From an uncultured Oscillospiraceae bacterium (lineage in GTDB: Bacteria > Bacillota > Clostridia > Oscillospirales > Oscillospiraceae): a stretch of DNA of 64,000 nucleotides. The DNA is taken from NCBI GenBank assembly GCA_902497145.1, contig CABVDR010000008.1:7362-71361 (forward strand), read 5' to 3'. The notes under the pieces are model-generated. The model saw nothing but the letters and a program-made list of their open reading frames with translations. It ran no database searches and was not told the DNA's origin. A program made the translations under genes and the position numbers. The stretch's first letter is position 1. Every line of letters starts with the position of its first letter. Shown here piece by piece: positions 49,398 through 57,662 of the stretch.

Positions 49398-49403
49398 GGT
49401 CTG

Positions 49404-51038
49404 TTAAGCTCTGTTCTGGGCCTCCACCAGGCGCACGCCGCAGTACTTCTCCCGCAGCTTGGGCTTTTCGATTTTGCCGGTGGGGTTGCGGGGCACGTCG
49501 GCAAAGATGATCTTCCGGGGCCGCTTGTACCGGGGCAGATCGGTGCAGAACTGGTTGATCTCGCTCTCGGTGCAGGTCATGCCGTCCTTCACCTGGATGA
49601 CCGCCGCGGCGATCTCGCCCAGGCGCTTGTCCGGCAGGCCGATGACGGCCACATCGTGGACCTTGGGGTAGGCGGACAGGAAGTCCTCGATCTGCACGGG
49701 GTAGAGGTTCTCACCGCCAGAGATAATGACGTCCTTCTTCCGGTCCACCAGGAAGTAGAAGCCGTCCTCGTCCTGCTGGGCCATGTCGCCGGTGTGGAGC
49801 CACTCCCCGTGGAGCACGGCGGCGGTGGCCTCGGGATCGTGGTAGTAGCACTTCATCACGCCGGGGCCCTTGACGCACAGCTCGCCCACTTCGCCCTGGG
49901 GCACGGTCTGGCCCTGCTCGTCCACGATCTTTACCTTCCAGCCGTAGCCGGGCACGCCGATGGCGCCCACCTTGCCGATGTGGTCCATCCCCAAGTGGAC
50001 ACAGCCCGGGCCGGTGGACTCGGACAGGCCGTAGTTGGTATCGTATTTGTGGTGGGGGAAATACTGCATCCAGTGCCGGATGAGGGAGGGAGGCACCGGC
50101 TGGGCGCCGATGTGCATGAGCCGCCACTGGCTGAGCTGGTAGTCCTCCAGCTTCAGGTCGCCCCGGTCCAGGGCGGCCAGAATGTCCTGGCACCAGGGCA
50201 CCAGCAGCCACACGATGGTGCACCGCTCCTGGGAGACGGCGTCAAAGATGGCCTTGGGGCTGTTGCCCTTCAGCAGCACCCCCTTGCTGCCAGTAAACAG
50301 GGAGCCGAACCAGTGCATCTTGGCGCCGGTGTGGTACAGGGGCGGAATACAGAGGAACACGTCCTCATGGGTGGTCTCGTGGTGGATGGCCTCCATCCGG
50401 GCCGCCTGCAGGAGGCAGCGGTGGGTAAGCAGGATGGCCTTGGGGAAGCCGGTAGTGCCGGAGGAATAGTAAATGGCCCCGTCGTCCTCGTCGTCCACCA
50501 GTACCTTGGGGGCGGCGGAGGAGCAGTTGGCGGTGGCCCGGTGGTAATCCTCGGCAAAGGAGGGGCAGGTCTCACCCACAAAGAAGAGGAGACGCTCCTT
50601 GCCGATGGAGGGCACGATGTCCTCCACACGGCCAATAAACTCCGGGCCAAAGAACAGCACGTCGGCGTCGGCCAGCTTCACACAGTACTCGATCTCCTGG
50701 GCGGTATAGCGGAAATTGAGGGGCACCGCTACCGCACCCGCCTTGAGGATGCCGAAGTAGATAGGCAGCCACTCCAGGCAGTTCATCAGCAAGATGGCCA
50801 CCTTCTGGCCCTTTTTCAGCCCCCGGCCCAGCAGCAGGTTGGCCACCCGGTTGGCCTTCTCATCAAAGACGGACCAGGTGATCTCCCGGCGGTAGGGGGC
50901 GGTGGAGGTGGGCTGGATCAGTTCATACTCCTTCCAGGTCACCCGCTGGGTCTCCTGGACCTCGGGGTTGATCTCCACCAGGGCGATCTCGTCGCCATAG
51001 AGCTTGCTGTTGCGCTCCAGCAGATCGGTGATAGGCAT
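49404..51038 (-). CDS. AMP-dependent acyl-CoA ligase
   Basis: A 544-residue member of the ANL superfamily, which adenylates a carboxylic acid and forms its CoA thioester. YYSSGTTGFPKAILLTHR is the P-loop-like A3 motif, YGLSESTGPGCVH is A5, GEWLHTGDMAQQDEDGFYFLVDRKKDVIISGGENLYPVQIE covers A7-A8, and NPTGKIEKPKLRE has the catalytic Lys of A10. It resembles medium- or long-chain fatty acid and carnitine-CoA ligases; the substrate is not decided. ATG follows GGAAAGGAA. A good promoter lies about 70 bases upstream. Confidence 0.92.
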   Translation of the reverse strand: MPITDLLERNSKLYGDEIALVEINPEVQETQRVTWKEYELIQPTSTAPYRREITWSVFDEKANRVANLLLGRGLKKGQKVAILLMNCLEWLPIYFGILKAGAVAVPLNFRYTAQEIEYCVKLADADVLFFGPEFIGRVEDIVPSIGKERLLFFVGETCPSFAEDYHRATANCSSAAPKVLVDDEDDGAIYYSSGTTGFPKAILLTHRCLLQAARMEAIHHETTHEDVFLCIPPLYHTGAKMHWFGSLFTGSKGVLLKGNSPKAIFDAVSQERCTIVWLLVPWCQDILAALDRGDLKLEDYQLSQWRLMHIGAQPVPPSLIRHWMQYFPHHKYDTNYGLSESTGPGCVHLGMDHIGKVGAIGVPGYGWKVKIVDEQGQTVPQGEVGELCVKGPGVMKCYYHDPEATAAVLHGEWLHTGDMAQQDEDGFYFLVDRKKDVIISGGENLYPVQIEDFLSAYPKVHDVAVIGLPDKRLGEIAAAVIQVKDGMTCTESEINQFCTDLPRYKRPRKIIFADVPRNPTGKIEKPKLREKYCGVRLVEAQNRA

Positions 51039-51110
51039 GGCGCTCGTTCCTTTCCAAACCGGGCGCAGGCCCGGATACTTTCGTGGTTTTAATCTTTAAA
51101 CCGTTAAAGT

Positions 51111-51139
51111 ATCATACTCCAGAACGAACCAAAAGTCAA
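51111..51139 (-). promoter_or_regulatory. SigA-type promoter of the acyl-CoA ligase gene
   Basis: Minus-strand TTGACT (51134-51139), 17 bases, TATGAT (51111-51116). Confidence 0.7.
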
Positions 51140-51154
51140 CCCCTGGTTTCCGGT

Positions 51155-52231
51155 TTATCCCAGGGAGATGCCCATGCGCCGGGCCACCTCCAGCATGCCG
51201 TGGCCATCGGGGACCAGGCGGCTCTTGCCGGCGATATCCTTGAGCTTGTTTTCACCCACGTGGTTGTTCTTCATGGCCACGGTAATGCCGAAGTTCTCGT
51301 CGGCTACCATCTTGGCGGCGTAAGAGCCAAACTGGGTGGCCAGCACCCGGTCGTAGGGGGAGGGACTGCCGCCCCGCTGCATGTGGCCAGGAACGCAGGT
51401 GCGGGTCTCAAAGCCGGTCATCTCCTCAATCTGACGGGCGATACGGTTGGTGGCGGTGGTAATGCCCTCCTCCTTGCGCTTGGCCAGGCGCTCCTTCTTC
51501 TTCATGCGGGACTCCTTGATGTCATAGACACCCTCGGCCACCGCCAGGATGGAGAAGTGCTTGCCCTGCTTGGCCCGGTTCTCAATGGCGGCGCACACCT
51601 TTTCAATGGTATAGGGCCGCTCCGGGATGAGGATGATGTCCGCGCCGCCGGCAATGCCCGCGTACAGGGTGAGCCAGCCCGCCTTATTGCCCATCAGCTC
51701 CACCAGCATACAGCGGCTGTGGCTGCCGGCGGTGGTGTGGACCCGGTCGATGGCCTCGGTGGCGATGTCCACGGCGGAGTGGAAGCCGAAGGTCACGTCA
51801 GTGCCGTAGATATCGTTGTCGATGGTCTTGGGCAGGCCGATGATGTTCAGGCCCTCCTCGGCCAGCAGGTTGGCCGTCTTGTGGGTGCCGTTGCCCCCCA
51901 GGCAGAGAAGGCAGTCCAGCTTCATGGCGGCGTAGTTTTTCTTCATCTCGGCCACCTTGTCCACGTCGTCCTCGCCTACTACCCGCATCAGCTTGAAGGG
52001 TGTACGCTTGGTGCCCAGGATGGTGCCGCCCACAGTGAGGATGCCGGAAAATTCCTGAGGCTTCATCTCCCGCCACTCGCCGTTAATGAGGCCGGAGTAG
52101 CCGTTGGAGATGCCGATGATCACCACATCCTCCCCGAAGCGCTGGTACAGGGCCTTGGCCACCCCCCGGATGGTGGCGTTGAGGCCCGGGCAGTCGCCGC
52201 CGGAGGTCAGAATTCCCACTCGCTTTTTCAC
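51155..52231 (-). CDS. 6-phosphofructokinase (ATP-type, group with PKTIDND motif)
   Basis: A 358-residue phosphofructokinase: VKKRVGILTSGGDCPGLNATIRGV, LLCLGGNGTHKTANLLAEEG, IIGLPKTIDNDIYGTDVTFGF (catalytic Asp in TIDND), ELMGNKAGWLTLYAGIAGGAD and RTCVPGHMQRGGSPSPYDR. GGxG rather than GGDD in the phosphoryl-donor loop favours ATP over pyrophosphate, though PKTIDND instead of PGTIDND is seen in both PPi and mixed groups. The donor should be treated as not settled. Start is GTG (52229-52231) after AAAGGGGGAA; the longer frame to 52264 lacks a site. Confidence 0.94.
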   Translation of the reverse strand: MKKRVGILTSGGDCPGLNATIRGVAKALYQRFGEDVVIIGISNGYSGLINGEWREMKPQEFSGILTVGGTILGTKRTPFKLMRVVGEDDVDKVAEMKKNYAAMKLDCLLCLGGNGTHKTANLLAEEGLNIIGLPKTIDNDIYGTDVTFGFHSAVDIATEAIDRVHTTAGSHSRCMLVELMGNKAGWLTLYAGIAGGADIILIPERPYTIEKVCAAIENRAKQGKHFSILAVAEGVYDIKESRMKKKERLAKRKEEGITTATNRIARQIEEMTGFETRTCVPGHMQRGGSPSPYDRVLATQFGSYAAKMVADENFGITVAMKNNHVGENKLKDIAGKSRLVPDGHGMLEVARRMGISLG

Positions 52232-52263
52232 AAAAGGTTCCCCCTTTAATTCAATCTGGTACA

Positions 52264-52292
52264 AGAGTACTTTTTCCCAGGGGGATTGTCAA
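52264..52292 (-). promoter_or_regulatory. SigA-type promoter of pfk
   Basis: Minus-strand TTGACA (52287-52292), 17 bases, TACTCT (52264-52269), about 30 bases from the GTG start. Confidence 0.7.
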
Positions 52293-52342
52293 TATCCCTC
52301 CGGAATCCGGGTCGGAAAGAGGGGGCATTTTTGTCATTTCTC

Positions 52343-52371
52343 TTTACCCGGTGCGGTTTCTTTGGTATAGT
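52343..52371 (+). promoter_or_regulatory. SigA-type promoter of the two-component pair
   Basis: TTTACC (52343-52348), 17 bases, TATAGT (52366-52371), 60 bases before the response regulator ATG. Confidence 0.65.
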
Positions 52372-52431
52372 AAATATGAAAAAATGCCAGTATGTTTTCC
52401 GGGAAGATTTTTGCGGAAAGGAGGTGCCCGG

Positions 52432-53142
52432 ATGATCCGAATCGCCGTGGCTGAGGACGATCTGTCCTGGGCCAAGCAGCTGCAAACCTACGTGGACCAA
52501 TATGCCCGGGAGTCGGGCAAGAGCTTTGAGGTCTCCCTGTTTGCCGATGGCGAGGACCTGATGGAGCAGTACCAGGGGCAGTTTGACCTCATTTTCCTGG
52601 ATGTTCAAATGCGCTTTCTGGACGGCATGGCCACCGCTGAACTCATCCGCCGCACCGATCCGGAGGTTATCATCATCTTCATCACCAACATGGCCCAGTA
52701 CGCCATCCGGGGCTATGAGGTGGATGCCCTGGACTATATGCTCAAGCCGGTGAGCTACGCCACCTTTGCCCAGCGGCTGGGCCGGGCAATAAGCCGGATG
52801 CGCCGCCGGGAGCGCACCTTTATCACCGTCCCCATCAAGGGGGGCGCCATGAAGCTTGCGGTGGAGGATATCACCTTTGTGGAGAGCCAGGGGCACCGGC
52901 TCATCTACCACACCCGGGACGCAGAATATGTCAGCGCAGGCGCTATGAAGGACGCGGAGGAGAAACTGGAGGGTTACAACTTCTTCCGCAGCAACAAGGG
53001 CTATCTGGTCAATCTGGAACACGTGAACGGCATCCAGGACAACTGTGCCCTGGTGGGGGATCATAAGCTGCTCATCAGCCGGTCCCGGAAGGCCCCCTTT
53101 CTGGAGGCCCTCACCACCTATCTGGGAGGTGGCGCCCGGTGA
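52432..53142 (+). CDS. LytTR-family response regulator (AgrA-like)
   Basis: A 236-residue protein with a CheY-like receiver (IAVAEDDLSWAKQL, phosphorylation Asp57 in IFLDVQM, ITNMAQYAIRGYEVDALDYMLKPVSYATF) and a LytTR DNA-binding domain (TFITVPIKGGAMKLAVEDITFVESQGHRLIYHT... FFRSNKGYLVNLEHVNGIQDNCALV). Such regulators bind tandem direct repeats and often answer to peptide signals. The partner kinase gene overlaps as GTGA. No AgrB/AgrD-like peptide gene is next to it. Confidence 0.94.
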   Translation: MIRIAVAEDDLSWAKQLQTYVDQYARESGKSFEVSLFADGEDLMEQYQGQFDLIFLDVQMRFLDGMATAELIRRTDPEVIIIFITNMAQYAIRGYEVDALDYMLKPVSYATFAQRLGRAISRMRRRERTFITVPIKGGAMKLAVEDITFVESQGHRLIYHTRDAEYVSAGAMKDAEEKLEGYNFFRSNKGYLVNLEHVNGIQDNCALVGDHKLLISRSRKAPFLEALTTYLGGGAR

Positions 53143-54446
53143 GTGAAACCATGCCCCGTCTGTTTACCGCTCTGGCTGAGTGGGGGGCCTGTATGGTTTT
53201 CCTGCTCCAGTATCCCCGGAGAATTCACGGAGTGCGGTTTGCGCTGACCGCGGCTGCCGCCCTGCTGGTGCAGGGATTGTGGCTGGAGGGCACCGCCTCC
53301 CTTCCTGTGGCCTTTTGGATGCCCGCTATGGCGGTGGCGGTGGGGCTCATGTTCCTGTTTCTGGCTGTCTGCGGCCAGGGCGACCTGCTGGGGGCGGGCT
53401 ACTGCACCGTGCGGGCCTTTCTGCTGGCGGAGTTTGCCGCCTCCCTGGAGTGGCAGCTATACGCCTTTTTTGTCTGGGAAACCCACATCTATGGGGTTCT
53501 CCCGGCGGCTCTGTTTCTGATCGTGGTGTACGGGGGTGTCTTTCTGCTGGCCTACCGTCTGGAACGGAAGGTGTCCTACGGGACCGCCCTGCCCCGGATG
53601 ACCCAGCGGGAGCTGCTCTCCGCCGCCTCCATGGGGCTGGCTGCCTTTCTCATCAGCAATATGAGCTTTGTCACCGCCAACACCCCCTTCACCAGCTCGG
53701 TGGAGCAGGAGATCGCCAACATCCGCACTCTGGTGGATCTGGCCGGGGTGGTCATTCTCTACGCCTACCACATTCAGCTCTTTGAGCTGCATACCCGCCG
53801 GGAGCTGGACGCCATCAAGAACATCCTGCAAAACCAGTATGTTCAGTACCGCCAATCCCGGGAATCCATTGACGTCATTAACCGTAAGTACCACGACCTC
53901 AAGCACCAGATCGCCGTCCTCCGGGCCGAAGAGGACCCTGTCCGCCGCTCCGCCTTTCTGGACCAGATGGAGGAGGAGATCCAGCACTACGAGGCCCAGA
54001 ACAAGACGGGCAACTCGGTGCTGGACACGGTTCTCACCGGCAAAAGCCTCTACTGTGCCAAGCACCAGATCAAGCTCACCTGCGTGGCCGACGGGGCCCA
54101 GTTGGCCTTTATGGATGTGATGGACATCTGCACCCTCTTCGGCAACGCCCTGGACAACGCCATTGAGTGTGAGCTGTCTATTCCCAACAAGGAACAGCGA
54201 CTCATCCACCTGGAGGTATACGCCAAGAAGGACTTTTTGGTCATCCGATGCGAGAACTACTGTCCTGTCCCTCCCTCCTTTGAACATGGCCTGCCGGTGA
54301 CCACCAAGCCGGACCGGGAGTATCACGGCTACGGCCTCAAAAGCATGCGCTACACCGCCCAGAAATACGGCGGTACCATGACCGTCCAGGCCAAGGAGGA
54401 CTGGTTCCAGCTCAACCTCCTGTTCCCCCTGACGCCCCCTTCGTGA
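53139..54446 (+). CDS. GHKL-domain sensor histidine kinase (AgrC-like)
   Basis: A 435-residue membrane kinase. Six or so hydrophobic segments fill the first 210 residues (ACMVFLLQYP, FALTAAAALLVQGLWL, FWMPAMAVAVGLMFLFLAVCG, LPAALFLIVVYGGVFLLAYRL, SAASMGLAAFLIS, LVDLAGVVILYAYHI), then a coiled coil, the phospho-acceptor His252 in NRKYHDLKHQIAVLR, and a GHKL ATPase with LFGNALDNAIECEL (N box) and GYGLKSMRYTAQKYGG (G box). It is paired with the LytTR regulator. Start is GTG (53139); ATG at 53151 is an alternative. Confidence 0.92.
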   Translation: MSETMPRLFTALAEWGACMVFLLQYPRRIHGVRFALTAAAALLVQGLWLEGTASLPVAFWMPAMAVAVGLMFLFLAVCGQGDLLGAGYCTVRAFLLAEFAASLEWQLYAFFVWETHIYGVLPAALFLIVVYGGVFLLAYRLERKVSYGTALPRMTQRELLSAASMGLAAFLISNMSFVTANTPFTSSVEQEIANIRTLVDLAGVVILYAYHIQLFELHTRRELDAIKNILQNQYVQYRQSRESIDVINRKYHDLKHQIAVLRAEEDPVRRSAFLDQMEEEIQHYEAQNKTGNSVLDTVLTGKSLYCAKHQIKLTCVADGAQLAFMDVMDICTLFGNALDNAIECELSIPNKEQRLIHLEVYAKKDFLVIRCENYCPVPPSFEHGLPVTTKPDREYHGYGLKSMRYTAQKYGGTMTVQAKEDWFQLNLLFPLTPPS

Positions 54447-54474
54447 AAGTGGAAAAACTTTCTCCTTGCGGCCC

Positions 54475-54513
54475 ACCCCGCTTGTTGAACCTGCCAAACA
54501 AGCGGGGTTTTAT
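54475..54513 (+). terminator. Terminator after the two-component pair
   Basis: ACCCCGCTTGTT pairs with AACAAGCGGGGT across ten bases and is followed by TTTATTTT. The 160 bases after it hold no gene and no clear promoter, apart from the ribosome site of the GH3 gene. Confidence 0.85.
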
Positions 54514-54674
54514 TTTGTCTAATATGACAAGTTTCCTTGCAGTTTGCGTTCAAAAGACAGCAGTTTGTGCCTTTCATGAAAAATCGGAGTTAAGTTGTGA
54601 TAAACTCCTTTGCAGATCTCGGGAGGAGCCCTCTGTGCAGGCTCTCCCAAAATAACCAAGGAGGAAGAAGAGAA

Positions 54675-57557
54675 ATGCTTGCCATCAACATTGAAGACGT
54701 CATCTCCGTGTTGAACACCTGCAAACCCTACCTGATCGGGCTTGCCGTCGTGCTGGTCCTGGCCATCGTGGCCATGGTCGCCTGCCGCAAGATGGCCCGG
54801 TCCAAAAAGTTTCTGATCCGGGGCGAGGCCGCCCTGGCCATGGTGCTGGCCATCGCCGTCACCGTGAACCTGATCTGCTTTGGCCCCATGAACAGCATCA
54901 TCTCCCTGGCCATGGGCGACGGCTCCGTCTCTGAAGAGACTGCCGCCTCCGCCAATGAGCTGTGTACCGACATCGCCGAGGAGGGCATCGTTCTGGTGAA
55001 GAACGAGGGCGCTCTGCCCCTGAGCAACACCAAGCTCAATGTGTTTGGCTGGTCCTCCACCAACCCCGTCTACGGCGGCACCGGCTCCGGCGGTCTGTCC
55101 GACTCCTACCCCACCGTCTCCCTGCTGGAGGGGCTGAGCAACGCCGGCATTGAGTACAACACCACCATCTCCGACTTCTACACCCAGTACCGCGACACCC
55201 GTCCCACCGTGGGCATGTGGGGCCAGGACTGGACCATCCCCGAGCCCACCATGGACGAGTATGATGCCGCCGGCATCTTTGAGAACGCCAAGGAGTTCTC
55301 CGACACCGCCCTGATCGTCATCTCCCGCTCCGGCGGCGAGGGCGCCGACCTGCCCACCAGCTACGACGGCGAGGACACCTTTGAGGAGGGCGGCACCTTC
55401 GGTGCCTCCGGCATGCGCATGAGCTCCCAGACCGACGACCTGGATGCCAGCAAGCACTACCTGGAGCTGAGCAACCGGGAAGCTGCCATGGTGGAGCGCG
55501 TCACCAGCGAGTTTGACAACGTCATCGTGGTCATCAACGCCGCCAACGCCATGGAGCTGGGCTGGCTGGACCAGTACGACTCCATCAAGGGCGCCCTGGT
55601 GATGGCCGGCCCCGGCCAGACCGGCTTCAACGCCCTGGGCGAGATCCTCACCGGTGAGGTGAATCCCTCCGCCAAGACCGTAGACACCTACGTCTATGAC
55701 CTGACCCAGACCCCCACCTGGAACAACTTCGGCTCCTTCGCCTATGATAACGCCGACGAGTTTGAGATTGAGGAGACCACCCCCTACTTCGTCAACTACG
55801 TGGAGGGCATCTACGTGGGCTACAAGTTCTATGAGACCGCCGCTGTGGAGGGCCTCATCGACTACGACGCCACCGTCCAGTACCCCTTCGGCTACGGCCT
55901 GAGCTACACCACCTTCACCCAGGAGATGGGCGCTATTTCTGAGAGCAATGGCACCATCACCTTCGACGTGACCGTCACCAACACCGGCGATGTGGCCGGC
56001 AAGGACGTGGTCCAGGTCTACTACAATCCTCCCTACACCAACGGCGGCATTGAGAAGGCCAGCGCCAACCTCATTGCCTTTGACAAGACCGACCTGCTGG
56101 AGCCCGGTGCTTCCCAGACCCTGACCATCTCCTTCAAGACCGAGGATATGGCCTCCTATGACACCTACGGTGCCGGCGCTTACGTGCTGGAGGCGGGTGA
56201 CTACACCATCTCCATCAACTCCGACTCCCACACCGTTCTCGCTTCCCAGACCTACAACGTTCCCACCACCATCACCTACGGCGACACCAGCCCCCGTTCC
56301 ACCGACGCCGTGGCCGCCTCCAACCAGTTTGCCTTCGCTGAGGGCGACGTGACCTACCTCAGCCGGGCCAACGGCTTTGCTAACTACGACGAGGCCACCG
56401 CCGCCCCCGCCAGCTACTCCATGAGCGACGAGGCCAAGGCCACCTTCCTCAACAACAGCAACTACGACCCCAACAACTATAATAACGCGGACGACGAGAT
56501 GCCCACCACCGGAGCCAAGAACGGTCTGAAGCTGGAGGACCTGCGGGGTGTGGACTACGACGATCCCCAGTGGGACGAGCTGCTGGACCAGCTGACCGTG
56601 TCTGAGATGGACACCCTCATCGCCATCGGCGGCTACCAGACCTCCGCCATCAGCAGCATCGGCAAGGTGCAGACCATCGACTGCGACGGCCCTGCCTCTA
56701 TCAACAACAACTTCACCGGCAAGGGCTCCATCGGTTTCCCCGCCGCTGTGATGATCGCTGCCACCTGGAATGTGGATCTGGCCAACGCCTTCGGCGAGCG
56801 CATCGGCAAGATGGCCGACGAGATGGGCGTGTCCGGTTGGTATGCCCCCGCCATGAACACCCACCGCTCCGCTTTTGCCGGCCGGAACTTTGAGTACTAC
56901 TCCGAGGACGGTCTGCTGGGCGGTAAGATGGCCGCCAACGCCATCCTGGGCGCCCAGGAGCACGGTGTGTATGCCTATATGAAGCACTTCGCCCTCAACG
57001 ACCAGGAGAGCAACCGCAATTCCATGCTGTGCACCTGGTCCAACGAGCAGGCTATCCGTGAGATCTACCTCAAGCCCTTTGAGATCTCCGTGAAGGAAGG
57101 CGGCTGCCAGGCGGTCATGTCCTCCTACAACTACATTGGCACTGTGTGGGCTGGCGCCTGTGACGAACTGCTCAACAATGTCCTGCGGGATGAGTGGGGC
57201 TTTGAAGGCTTCGTTCTCACCGACTACTTCGGTGCCACCTCTTACATGGATGCCGACCAGGCCATCCGCGGCGGTACCGACTGCATGCTGGTTGCCTATG
57301 ACACCGCGACCAACCATGTCACCGACACCACCAGCGCCACCTCTGTTCTGGCCATGCGTCAGGCCGCCAAGAACATCCTGTACACCACCGTGAACTCCCG
57401 TGCCTATGACCCTGCCAACCTGTCCGGCGGCGGACTCCAGGGCTGGCAGATCGCCGCCATTGCCATTGACGTGGTGGTGGGTGTCATCCTGGTAGCCGGC
57501 GCGGTGATGATCTTCAAGAAGTCCAAGAAGATCGAAGACACCTCTGCACAGGCTTAA
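54675..57557 (+). CDS. Membrane-anchored GH3-family protein with permuted domains
   Basis: A 960-residue glycoside hydrolase family 3 protein. Two N-terminal helices (about 18-38 and 52-72) with a basic loop between them, and one near 923-946 followed by FKKSKKIED, put the large middle part outside the cell by the positive-inside rule. Domain order is unusual: the GH3 C-type sandwich comes first (EEGIVLVKNEGALPLS at 102 to YGYGLSYTTF near 412), then an FnIII-like domain (about 420-530), then the TIM-barrel domain (about 636-880) with HFALNDQE, SYNYIGTVW and VLTDYFGATSY. Asp850 in the last is the expected nucleophile. Canonical GH3 order is the reverse. Substrate unknown; beta-glucoside or N-acetylglucosaminide are options. 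It precedes a canonical GH3 gene. Confidence 0.9.
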   Translation: MLAINIEDVISVLNTCKPYLIGLAVVLVLAIVAMVACRKMARSKKFLIRGEAALAMVLAIAVTVNLICFGPMNSIISLAMGDGSVSEETAASANELCTDIAEEGIVLVKNEGALPLSNTKLNVFGWSSTNPVYGGTGSGGLSDSYPTVSLLEGLSNAGIEYNTTISDFYTQYRDTRPTVGMWGQDWTIPEPTMDEYDAAGIFENAKEFSDTALIVISRSGGEGADLPTSYDGEDTFEEGGTFGASGMRMSSQTDDLDASKHYLELSNREAAMVERVTSEFDNVIVVINAANAMELGWLDQYDSIKGALVMAGPGQTGFNALGEILTGEVNPSAKTVDTYVYDLTQTPTWNNFGSFAYDNADEFEIEETTPYFVNYVEGIYVGYKFYETAAVEGLIDYDATVQYPFGYGLSYTTFTQEMGAISESNGTITFDVTVTNTGDVAGKDVVQVYYNPPYTNGGIEKASANLIAFDKTDLLEPGASQTLTISFKTEDMASYDTYGAGAYVLEAGDYTISINSDSHTVLASQTYNVPTTITYGDTSPRSTDAVAASNQFAFAEGDVTYLSRANGFANYDEATAAPASYSMSDEAKATFLNNSNYDPNNYNNADDEMPTTGAKNGLKLEDLRGVDYDDPQWDELLDQLTVSEMDTLIAIGGYQTSAISSIGKVQTIDCDGPASINNNFTGKGSIGFPAAVMIAATWNVDLANAFGERIGKMADEMGVSGWYAPAMNTHRSAFAGRNFEYYSEDGLLGGKMAANAILGAQEHGVYAYMKHFALNDQESNRNSMLCTWSNEQAIREIYLKPFEISVKEGGCQAVMSSYNYIGTVWAGACDELLNNVLRDEWGFEGFVLTDYFGATSYMDADQAIRGGTDCMLVAYDTATNHVTDTTSATSVLAMRQAAKNILYTTVNSRAYDPANLSGGGLQGWQIAAIAIDVVVGVILVAGAVMIFKKSKKIEDTSAQA

Positions 57558-57662
57558 CCGACACAGGGAATCTATCCCCCCGGCATCCCCGGGGGGATTC
57601 CCCCTATCTTTATCAACTGCCCCCAAGGGCATTCACACCGCTGAGTGAAAAGGAGATAGACT

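Noticed and set aside
54519..57632. A 1,037-codon open frame opposite the permuted GH3 gene
   Set aside because: Gly/Val/His-rich composition and no ribosome site; it exists because stop codons are rare antisense to this codon usage.
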